Shown here: in pieces, positions 1-5,400 of the stretch
How the letters are laid out: the number at the start of each line of letters is the position of its first letter
Position numbering within the stretch: the first letter of the stretch is position 1
Assembly (NCBI GenBank): GCA_000435175.1
Contig: FR880068.1
Coordinates: 37,997 to 43,396, forward strand
Length of the DNA stretch: 5,400 nt
Direction of reading: 5' to 3'
From: Clostridium sp. CAG:245
GTDB taxonomy: Bacteria > Bacillota > Clostridia > TANB77 > CAG-508
Position numbers and translations under genes: made by a program
Notes under the pieces: generated by a model
What the model was told of the DNA's origin: nothing
The model's database searches: none
What the model saw: the letters and a program-made list of their open reading frames with translations, nothing else

Positions 1-876
1 CTTAGAATGTTCTTTACCTATTTGCATATCAAAAGCTTCATTTGCTTTCTTTATGTCATTACATTTTAAAGCTTCTATAAAGTCAAATATTCTTTGCTTT
101 TGTATTGATTTATCCATTCCCATTAGCTTCGTTGCATAAATCTGTGCTAACATATAACGTGAAAACTCTGCTTTTTCACTTGCAAATTTGTATTCTCCTT
201 TAGCTATCCTGCTTGCCATTCTGAATCTATCAATGGCAGTACTAATCCTCCTTTTGATTATATTTTCTTTTAATGCGTCAATATCTACATCAAGCCCTTT
301 TCTTCCAGCCAACTCTATTAAATATCCATCAAGCATTCTTTCCATACACTGTGGTATAACTTCTCCTAAAATCATTCTTGCTTCTCCAAACTGATTTTGA
401 ACATATAGTGTATGCGATATTTCATGAACTAATGAATACACATCTGTTAATGTTCCGGTTTCTTTTGCATATGCGTGTACATCTTCTCCTGCTAATGTTG
501 GACTTGTAGTTTCATTTCTTTTTACTCCTTTATTAAAAGATAAATATACTGCTTGTTCTCTTTCATTATTGTATTTACCTTCTTCTAATAATTTAGCTAC
601 ATCTATTCCAAATTCTCTAAAAAATCCAAGTCCAATGGCTATAGCCTGATTTCTATCAACTCTGGTTTTTAATGTAATATCTCGTCCGCATTCGGAAAAA
701 ACTTTTTTAATGTCTACTCCACAAATTCTTAATCTATTTATTAAATCATTAATTTCATTATTTGTTTTATTAGCCAATCCTATATCATCAAAATATTCCA
801 TTAAAATTCTGTCTCCATTTTTTCCAACCCTTCGTGCTAATTCTTGACGCTCTATATCATTTTCTTCATTATTCAT
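1..876 (-). CDS. M3-like HExxH metallopeptidase-family protein (partial, 3' end outside window)
   Basis: This reading frame is open from ATG at 876 to the left edge, giving 292 residues without a stop. An in-frame TAA lies two codons upstream, and AAGGAGA (894-888) is well placed, so the start is secure. The core is HEISH at residues 151-155. It sits in a context (GTLTDVYSLVHEISHTLY) that matches the GTLxDVxxLxHExGHxxH block of M3 peptidases such as oligoendopeptidase F. E172 in GEVIPQ lies 17 residues after the second His and corresponds to the third zinc ligand of M3 enzymes. A later FSRYMLAQIYATKLM segment (238-252) resembles the Tyr-rich C-terminal M3 helix. Family members are usually about 600 residues with HExxH near 380-390. 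Here the motif is near 150, so most of the N-terminal lobe is missing. No signal peptide or membrane segment is visible, which suggests a cytosolic protein. A peptidase role is inferred; the substrate is unknown. It could be a non-catalytic relative, because the usual HExGH glycine is Ser. Confidence 0.8.
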   Translation of the reverse strand, partial: MNNEENDIERQELARRVGKNGDRILMEYFDDIGLANKTNNEINDLINRLRICGVDIKKVFSECGRDITLKTRVDRNQAIAIGLGFFREFGIDVAKLLEEGKYNNEREQAVYLSFNKGVKRNETTSPTLAGEDVHAYAKETGTLTDVYSLVHEISHTLYVQNQFGEARMILGEVIPQCMERMLDGYLIELAGRKGLDVDIDALKENIIKRRISTAIDRFRMASRIAKGEYKFASEKAEFSRYMLAQIYATKLMGMDKSIQKQRIFDFIEALKCNDIKKANEAFDMQIGKEHSK

Positions 877-886
877 AAATTACAAT

Positions 887-894
887 CTCTCCTT
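887..894 (-). promoter_or_regulatory. Ribosome binding site of the M3-like gene
   Basis: On the minus strand AAGGAGAG lies about 10 nt before the ATG at 876. It is a near-complete Shine-Dalgarno match. With the in-frame TAA at 882-880 it fixes the start codon. Confidence 0.8.
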
Positions 895-909
895 AGTTTT
901 GTTAAGCAC

Positions 910-937
910 ATTATATCAAAAATTGAGTATTAGTCAA
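910..937 (-). promoter_or_regulatory. Sigma-A-type promoter of the M3-like gene
   Basis: On the minus strand the -35 box is TTGACT (937-932, 5 of 6 consensus bases). The -10 box is a perfect TATAAT (915-910), with a 16-nt spacer. Transcription would start near 903, leaving a leader of about 27 nt that contains the Shine-Dalgarno site. The promoter follows directly after the prfA terminator, so the gene is an independent transcription unit. Confidence 0.8.
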
Positions 938-939
938 TT
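921..939. promoter_or_regulatory. Imperfect 19-nt dyad overlapping the promoter, possible operator
   Basis: The 19-nt element has arms AATTGA and TCAATT, and 8 of 9 symmetric base pairs match around the centre at 930. It covers the whole -35 box and most of the spacer, where a bound dimeric repressor would block RNA polymerase. Dyads of this quality arise by chance in AT-rich DNA, so only its position argues for function. No regulator gene is visible nearby. Confidence 0.3.
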
Positions 940-949
940 GTAATCTCAT

Positions 950-992
950 ACAAAACAAAAGATGATGTAATTATAAAATTTCATCATCTTTT
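950..992 (-). terminator. prfA: Intrinsic terminator downstream of prfA
   Basis: An 11-bp stem pairs 957-967 with 982-992 (AAAAGATGATG with CATCATCTTTT). After a T-T mismatch the inner AATT/AATT pairs extend it to a 4-nt loop. Read on the minus strand, the hairpin is followed by TTTTGTTTTG, an interrupted U-tract. It lies about 45 nt past the prfA stop codon and before the next promoter. The stem is AT-rich, so its strength is uncertain. The plus strand also has a short T-run after the stem, but no plus-strand gene reaches it. Confidence 0.75.
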
Positions 993-1036
993 TCTGCGTT
1001 TTATACTATGTTTAATATTTTAAATTTTAGTTCTAA

Positions 1037-2101
1037 TTATTCTTCATCATTTCCTTGTAATTTTTCTGCTCTATCTGCTGCAATTAAGTTATCTATCATT
1101 TCATCTAAGTCTCCATTTAAGAAGTTTTCCATTTGATATATGCTAAGCCCTATTCTGTGGTCTGTTATACGTCCTTGTGGATAGTTGTAAGTACGTATTT
1201 TTTCACTTCTATCTCCACTTCCTACTTGGCTCTTACGCTCATTTGCAAGTTCTGAATCACGTTTTTGCTTTTCTACTTCATATAATCTAGATTTTAAAAG
1301 TTTCATTGCATATTCTCTGTTTTGTGTTTGAGAACGCTCTGTTTGGCACTCTGCTACTATTCCTGTAGGAATGTGTATTAATCTTACTGCAGATGATGTT
1401 TTGTTTACGTGTTGTCCTCCGGCACCAGAAGCTCTAAATACTTCTAGTTTAATGTCTGCTGGATTTATTTCTATTTGAACATCTTCTACTACTGGTAATA
1501 CCGCAACAGTTGCTGTTGAAGTATGAATTCTTCCACTTGCTTCTGTTTCTGGAACTCTTTGTACTCTGTGAACTCCACTTTCAAATTTTAGTCTACTATA
1601 AACTCCTTTTCCAGTAACCATAAATGATATTTCTTTATATCCTCCAAGTCCTGTCTCATTTTCATTTAAAACTTCTATTTTCCAGTGTTTTCTTTCTGCA
1701 TACATTGAATACATTCTGTATAAAGTTCCAGCAAATAATGCTGCCTCGTCTCCACCAGCTCCAGCTCTGATTTCACAAATTATGTTTTTATCATCATCTG
1801 GATCCTTTGGTATAAGTAATATTTTTAGCTCTTCTTCTATCTTTGGAAGTTTTTCTTTATTTTCATACAACTCTTCTTCTGCTAATTCTCTCATTTCTGG
1901 GTCATTTAGCATTTCTTGAGCTTCTTCAATACTCTGTTGTACTTGTTTATATTCCTTATATTTTAATGCAACCTCTTCTATTTCTGCATGCTCTTTCATG
2001 AACTTGGTCCATTCGCTTGTATTTGCAATAACTTCTGGGTCTGCAATTTTTTTATTAAGTTCTTCGTATCTATTTTCTACTGCTTCTAACTTTTGAAACA
2101 T
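1037..2101 (-). CDS. prfA: Peptide chain release factor 1 (RF1)
   Basis: This class I release factor recognises UAA and UAG in the ribosomal A site and triggers hydrolysis of the peptidyl-tRNA ester. The protein has 354 residues, close to the usual 355-360. An N-terminal helical domain covers roughly residues 1-100, followed by the GAGGD block (114-118). The codon-recognition PxT tripeptide is P184-E185-T186, in the RF1-type context HRVQRVPETEASGRIHTS. The catalytic GGQ is at 228-230 within RASGAGGQHVNKT. RF2 would have SPF in place of PxT, so this is RF1. The ATG start is supported by AGAGGAG (2115-2109) with a 7-nt gap. The gene has its own promoter in the 75-nt gap after the YhaN-like gene and ends at a hairpin terminator. 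prmC, whose product methylates the GGQ glutamine and which is often adjacent, is not next to it here. There is nothing abnormal in the protein. Confidence 0.98.
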   Translation of the reverse strand: MFQKLEAVENRYEELNKKIADPEVIANTSEWTKFMKEHAEIEEVALKYKEYKQVQQSIEEAQEMLNDPEMRELAEEELYENKEKLPKIEEELKILLIPKDPDDDKNIICEIRAGAGGDEAALFAGTLYRMYSMYAERKHWKIEVLNENETGLGGYKEISFMVTGKGVYSRLKFESGVHRVQRVPETEASGRIHTSTATVAVLPVVEDVQIEINPADIKLEVFRASGAGGQHVNKTSSAVRLIHIPTGIVAECQTERSQTQNREYAMKLLKSRLYEVEKQKRDSELANERKSQVGSGDRSEKIRTYNYPQGRITDHRIGLSIYQMENFLNGDLDEMIDNLIAADRAEKLQGNDEE

Positions 2102-2108
2102 AAATTTT

Positions 2109-2115
2109 CTCCTCT
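2109..2115 (-). promoter_or_regulatory. prfA: Ribosome binding site of prfA
   Basis: AGAGGAG on the minus strand lies 7 nt before the ATG at 2101 and confirms that start. Confidence 0.8.
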
Positions 2116-2139
2116 ATATTAATTTTTATAAGCGTAATA

Positions 2140-2168
2140 ATTATACACCCAAAAGCCTATAATTTCAA
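2140..2168 (-). promoter_or_regulatory. prfA: Sigma-A-type promoter of prfA
   Basis: On the minus strand the -35 box is TTGAAA (2168-2163) and the -10 box is TATAAT (2145-2140), with an ideal 17-nt spacer. The predicted transcription start is near 2133, giving a leader of about 32 nt. The promoter lies between the stop of the YhaN-like gene and prfA. There is no convincing terminator in this gap, so prfA may also receive read-through transcripts from upstream. The arms AATTATA and TATAATT form an inverted repeat that includes the -10 box, but this may only reflect base composition. Confidence 0.75.
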
Positions 2169-2176
2169 GTATTTTC

Positions 2177-4276
2177 CTAAAGCTCTACTACATTGTATGG
2201 TATATTCATTTCTTCTAGCATTTTTTGTTCTCTATCAGTGCATGTAAAAATAATTGTCTGGTGATTATTTAGGTCACTTGTAAGATACTGTAGCATGTTT
2301 TTTAGTCTATTATTATCTGAATATGCAAACGACTCATCTAATATAATTGGCAAATTTTCTTTTGATAATTCATCAATCATTGATAATCTAAGTGCTAAGT
2401 ATAATTGGTCTATTGTTCCTGTACTAAGCTTTATTGCTTCTATATATTCGCCTCTATTATTTTCTATAATCATTCCATTTTCGTCATTTATGGTAACTTT
2501 ATTATATTTATTACTTGATATTTTTTGAATACTCTCCGAAAGATTTTTTGTAAATTTGGGAGTTATAGTTGTTTTCATTTCTTCATATGCATCCATTAGA
2601 TTTTCTATTGCAATATTTATGATACTTTCCTTTTCTCTTAATTCTGCTAATTTTTCTTTGTCTGCTTCTCGCTTTTCTTCTAAAACTACCATTTCATCTA
2701 GTTGTGGAACTATTGTGTTATATTCAATTTCTAATCCTTTAATTCGTATTCTATTATTGTTTATTGTTTCTTCTATCTTTGAAATATAATTTTGGTAATC
2801 GTTTATATATAATAAATCATTTATATTTTTGTCTTTATATTTCTCTATTATTTGCTGTTTGTTTTTATTTGATTCTTCTTTTATCGCTTTATTATCTTGT
2901 TCTATTTCTTCTGTTATTTTTTCATTATTTTTTTCTAGTAAAATTATTTGTCCCTTTAACATTGACAATTCACTATTTACTTGTTTTTCTTCCTCTTCTT
3001 GCTTTTCTAGTTCCTTCTCTGTTGTATTTACATTAGCAATTATCTGTTGTTTTTGATTTTCTAATTTTTCTCTTTTGTACTGCTTTTCTTGATTTATCTT
3101 CTCTCTTAATTTTGCTTTATTTACTTTCTGCTTATTTTTGTTAATTACATAAAATACAATATTCGCAATTAAAGCAACTCCTAATATTCCAGAAACCATA
3201 TAATTTTTTATTAAAATAATTGAACAAATTAGTGCTATTGCCAATACAACGGTTATTACTATAAACGAAATGCTTGGCTTTTCTTTTTCTTGTGTTTCTT
3301 CTTTTTCATTTGCTATTTTTTCTATTTCACTATTTAATTTTTCTATATTTTCTTTATGCCCTTTTATTATATCTTGCAAATGATTTTTCGCCCTTTGTAC
3401 TCTTTCGCATTCTGCATTTATTGTATTTTTTTGATTTGTCAGTTCATTTATTTTAGCAATATTATCTTTTCTATTTTTTTCTCTTATCTCAAGTCTATTC
3501 TTCGTTTCTTCCTCACTCTTCATAGAGTTTTGAAGTTCTTGTAAAATCTGTTTCTGCTGTTCTAATTCTTTTAGTTCAGATAAAATTTGTTCTTTTTCCG
3601 CATCTATTTCATATTTTCTATTTCTGTATTTTTCTGTTTCAACTATTTTATTGTTTATTTCAACAATTTCTTTTTCTATTATATTTATAGGTTTTTGGCT
3701 AGTTTTATTTGTTCCAATTTCGTCTCTTATTTTTTCTTGTAATTTTATTAATGCTTTTTTATAAGACACGTTATCTTCACCAGTTCCAGCTAAATTGGCT
3801 ATTTTTTGTATTAGCATGTTTTGATTTTTTTCATCTAAGCGCACTTCTTCTTGTGTTGAAACAACTGTTGATAAATACATTTGTTTATCTATTCCCATTT
3901 GTTCTATAAAGAATTTACTGCCATCTTTTTTGTCTGTTTCAAATCTGTCCGATATATCTTCTAATTTATCATTATATATTTTAGGATTTTTCTTGTTAAA
4001 ATCTCTGAATATCTCGTATTTTTCTCCATTTTCAAGTTTATAAGATATTCTTCCAGAGAATTCATTACTATTCCATGGTTTGTATTTTTCATAGTCCGAA
4101 AGAGCTTTTCCATCTTTGTTTCTTGATATTCCATAAAAAATGCTAATTATATAGTTTAATAGTGTTGATTTTCCACTCTCGTTTGCTCCATGAATTATGT
4201 TTATGCCTTCTTCTAAATTTATGTCTTTGTTTTCTATGTTTCCATATGCATTAACTTTTATATTTTTTATTTTCAA
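2177..4276 (-). CDS. YhaN-like Rad50/SbcC-type ATPase with central membrane hairpin
   Basis: This is an ABC/SMC-like ATPase expected to partner the adjacent Mre11-type nuclease in DNA end processing. The N-terminal head has Walker A GANESGKST (30-38). The C-terminal head has the signature block LSTGTIDQLYLALRL (617-631), Walker B LPIILDES (642-649, with D647 and E648) and a D-loop AYSD. The SxGTxDQLYLALRL form is typical of YhaN-like proteins rather than true SbcC. Two Lys/Glu-rich coiled-coil arms cover roughly 173-331 and 383-570. Between them are two hydrophobic segments, about 335-356 and 359-378, flanked by lysines on both sides. They form a predicted membrane hairpin with both arms in the cytosol. 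No CxxC exists, so there is no zinc hook. At 699 residues the protein is shorter than Bacillus subtilis YhaN (about 960), mainly in the arms. The start is TTG, chosen because residues 2-29 form the conserved strand pair before Walker A and GAGGTG lies 7 nt upstream. The H-loop position has Thr680 instead of His. Confidence 0.92.
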   Translation of the reverse strand: MKIKNIKVNAYGNIENKDINLEEGINIIHGANESGKSTLLNYIISIFYGISRNKDGKALSDYEKYKPWNSNEFSGRISYKLENGEKYEIFRDFNKKNPKIYNDKLEDISDRFETDKKDGSKFFIEQMGIDKQMYLSTVVSTQEEVRLDEKNQNMLIQKIANLAGTGEDNVSYKKALIKLQEKIRDEIGTNKTSQKPINIIEKEIVEINNKIVETEKYRNRKYEIDAEKEQILSELKELEQQKQILQELQNSMKSEEETKNRLEIREKNRKDNIAKINELTNQKNTINAECERVQRAKNHLQDIIKGHKENIEKLNSEIEKIANEKEETQEKEKPSISFIVITVVLAIALICSIILIKNYMVSGILGVALIANIVFYVINKNKQKVNKAKLREKINQEKQYKREKLENQKQQIIANVNTTEKELEKQEEEEKQVNSELSMLKGQIILLEKNNEKITEEIEQDNKAIKEESNKNKQQIIEKYKDKNINDLLYINDYQNYISKIEETINNNRIRIKGLEIEYNTIVPQLDEMVVLEEKREADKEKLAELREKESIINIAIENLMDAYEEMKTTITPKFTKNLSESIQKISSNKYNKVTINDENGMIIENNRGEYIEAIKLSTGTIDQLYLALRLSMIDELSKENLPIILDESFAYSDNNRLKNMLQYLTSDLNNHQTIIFTCTDREQKMLEEMNIPYNVVEL

Positions 4277-4283
4277 ATTTTTT

Positions 4284-4290
4284 CACCTCT
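4284..4290 (-). promoter_or_regulatory. Ribosome binding site that decides the TTG start of the YhaN-like gene
   Basis: AGAGGTG on the minus strand lies 7 nt before the TTG at 4276. Its first A is also the last base of the TAA stop codon of the upstream gene. This supports the TTG start and suggests translational coupling, because ribosomes ending the first gene sit directly on this site. Confidence 0.75.
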
Positions 4291-5369
4291 TATTTACTAA
4301 GTACGTCAATTCCCACATCAAATGCACTTATTAATCGATTTTTTTCTTGTTCATCTTCTGTATTTTGTATTTTTTCTAGAATTCTTTTTGCGAATAACCC
4401 TTTCAAACTTACTTGATTTGCTATTTCTTCAATTTCATATTTTGCTTGTGTGTGATTTCTTATTCTTATAATATTTTCGATGTTTACCAAATCTAAAATT
4501 TTATTTTCATCAATATTAAAACTGCATTTGCCGACTAAGATTATTTTATAAAATTTATTATCATCAAACTGTGTATTATTTATTTTTTCTATTAATTCTT
4601 CTTCTGAATTTATCTCACTCGTATCTAAACTGTATTCAGCGAATGTTTTTGCAGATGTCTTAATAAATTTTAGTTTTAATTCTTTGTTTTCCTCGTCTAT
4701 ATTTCCTGCTATAAATCCTCTGTCTCCGAGTTCATCAAAACCAAGTGAAATAGGCGAACCTGGATATACGATATTTTTTCCAACGTAATCAGGCTTGTGT
4801 ATATGACCTAGTGCGACATAATCAAAGCCTAGTTCTCTTAATTCTTTAGTTGTTAAAGGGTTATACTCTCTATTTTCATCTATACCACTATCAAGGCTTC
4901 CGTGTGTTATTAAGATATTTATTTTTTGCTTATTTTTTATGTGTATTGGATTGCTTTTTTTTGCCATATAAAAATCATTAAATCCATAGCCATATATATC
5001 AACATTTTCATCTTCTACCACTTCTATTTCATTAGTAAATATGTGTACATTTTCACTCCATTTAAATTGTTTATAAAATGAATTTTTTATGTAGGGATCA
5101 TGGTTTCCTGGTGTTATAAATATTTTTGTATTTGGAATTTCAGTAAATAACTGGTTTACATATTCTACAGTGCTTTTCTTTATGTAATCCTGTTCATATA
5201 GGTCACCCGCAATAAAAAAATATAGAATATTGTTTTCCTTTATGTATTCCACCATCTCTTTCATTACTTTCCTTTGTTCTAATCTTCTCTCTTGTGCAAA
5301 TTTCCCCTTACCTGCTAATGTTGCAAAAGGACTATCAAAATGTATATCTGCTGTATGCATAAATTTCAT
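4290..5369 (-). CDS. YhaO/SbcD/Mre11-type metallophosphoesterase (DNA exonuclease)
   Basis: This is a calcineurin-like metallophosphoesterase of the SbcD/Mre11 group, expected to cut DNA ends with a two-metal (Mn) site together with its ATPase partner. All five metal-binding blocks are present: D8 and H10 (ADIH), G55-D56, the GNHD motif (88-91), H156 (THGS) and GHIH (188-191). The segment YPGSPISLGFDELGDRGF (202-219) is characteristic of the YhaO-like branch. Residues from about 230 onward form the capping and C-terminal region. It ends with a helix containing LKGLFAKRILEKI, which in Mre11-type proteins contacts the ATPase coiled coil. At 359 residues it is somewhat shorter than B. subtilis YhaO (about 408). 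The ATG at 5369 is preceded by AGAGGAA (5387-5381). A second in-frame ATG three codons later is less well spaced. The stop codon lies 13 nt before the next start, so the two genes form an operon. Its promoter must lie beyond the right edge. Confidence 0.93.
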   Translation of the reverse strand: MKFMHTADIHFDSPFATLAGKGKFAQERRLEQRKVMKEMVEYIKENNILYFFIAGDLYEQDYIKKSTVEYVNQLFTEIPNTKIFITPGNHDPYIKNSFYKQFKWSENVHIFTNEIEVVEDENVDIYGYGFNDFYMAKKSNPIHIKNKQKINILITHGSLDSGIDENREYNPLTTKELRELGFDYVALGHIHKPDYVGKNIVYPGSPISLGFDELGDRGFIAGNIDEENKELKLKFIKTSAKTFAEYSLDTSEINSEEELIEKINNTQFDDNKFYKIILVGKCSFNIDENKILDLVNIENIIRIRNHTQAKYEIEEIANQVSLKGLFAKRILEKIQNTEDEQEKNRLISAFDVGIDVLSK

Positions 5370-5380
5370 AATTAATCACT

Positions 5381-5388
5381 TTCCTCTC
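5381..5388 (-). promoter_or_regulatory. Ribosome binding site of the YhaO-like gene
   Basis: GAGAGGAA on the minus strand lies about 11 nt before the ATG at 5369. No promoter fits in the remaining bases to the window edge, and open frames run in from the right. The site may therefore lie within the end of an upstream gene of the same operon. Confidence 0.6.
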
Positions 5389-5400
5389 TCAAGGTCATAA

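Noticed and set aside
188..394. Plus-strand open frame of 68 codons
   Set aside because: It lies wholly antisense to the M3-like gene, whose motifs are clear on the other strand. It has no ribosome binding site, and its hydrophobic Leu/Ile/Ser composition is that of an antisense shadow.
1543..1552. PET instead of PAT or PVT in the RF1 codon-recognition motif
   Set aside because: The middle residue of PxT varies among bacterial RF1 proteins, and from memory PET is normal in Gram-positive bacteria. It is not evidence of altered stop-codon reading.
2158..2163. TATAAT on the plus strand in the gap before prfA
   Set aside because: There is no matching -35 box at the right distance and no plus-strand gene downstream. 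The match comes from the inverted repeat around the prfA promoter.
2139..2164. Inverted repeat AATTATA/TATAATT around the prfA spacer as operator or terminator
   Set aside because: The arms are pure A/T with a 12-nt loop and no T-tract follows on the minus strand, so a terminator is not supported. An operator here would need conservation evidence.
2900..3700. T-rich, low-complexity-looking stretch as a repeat or assembly artefact
   Set aside because: It keeps one continuous minus-strand reading frame with regular coiled-coil spacing, so the bias reflects AAA and GAA codons for Lys and Glu.
2295..3909. Several plus-strand open frames of 60-90 codons rich in Phe, Leu and Ser
   Set aside because: All are antisense to the Lys/Glu-rich coiled-coil part of the YhaN-like gene. 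Reverse complements of Lys and Glu codons read as Phe, Leu and Ser, which explains their membrane-like look. They overlap each other and lack start signals.

Overview
The window is AT-rich (about 30% G+C by eye). Its proteins are rich in Lys, Asn, Glu and Ile, the readable stop codons are TAA, and the ribosome binding sites are strong GGAG or GAGG types. This points to a low-GC Gram-positive bacterium, most likely a member of the Clostridia. No species can be named from this stretch. All genes lie on the minus strand, so transcription runs from high to low coordinates.

In transcription order the layout is as follows. (1) At 5369-4290 there is a YhaO/SbcD/Mre11-type metallophosphoesterase. (2) At 4276-2177, 13 nt downstream and starting at TTG, there is a YhaN-like Rad50/SbcC-type ATPase. 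It carries a predicted transmembrane hairpin in the middle of its coiled coil and has no zinc hook. (3) At 2101-1037 there is prfA, encoding peptide chain release factor 1. It has its own sigma-A-type promoter and is followed by a hairpin terminator at about 950-992. (4) From 876 to the left edge there is an unfinished gene for a small HExxH metallopeptidase-like protein related to the catalytic core of family M3. It also has its own promoter, which carries a dyad in its spacer.

The first two genes should act as one complex: a DNA-end-processing nuclease and its ATP-driven clamp partner, probably attached to the membrane through the hairpin. prfA is a translation housekeeping gene with no evident functional link to that pair. 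The metallopeptidase-like gene is separated from prfA by a terminator and a fresh promoter, so it is an independent unit.

Most of the window is ordinary chromosomal sequence. I saw no mobile element, CRISPR array, tRNA, rRNA or riboswitch. The points most worth a second look are the reduced M3-like zincin, the membrane-hairpin version of the Rad50-like protein with a changed H-loop, and the dyad over the zincin promoter.
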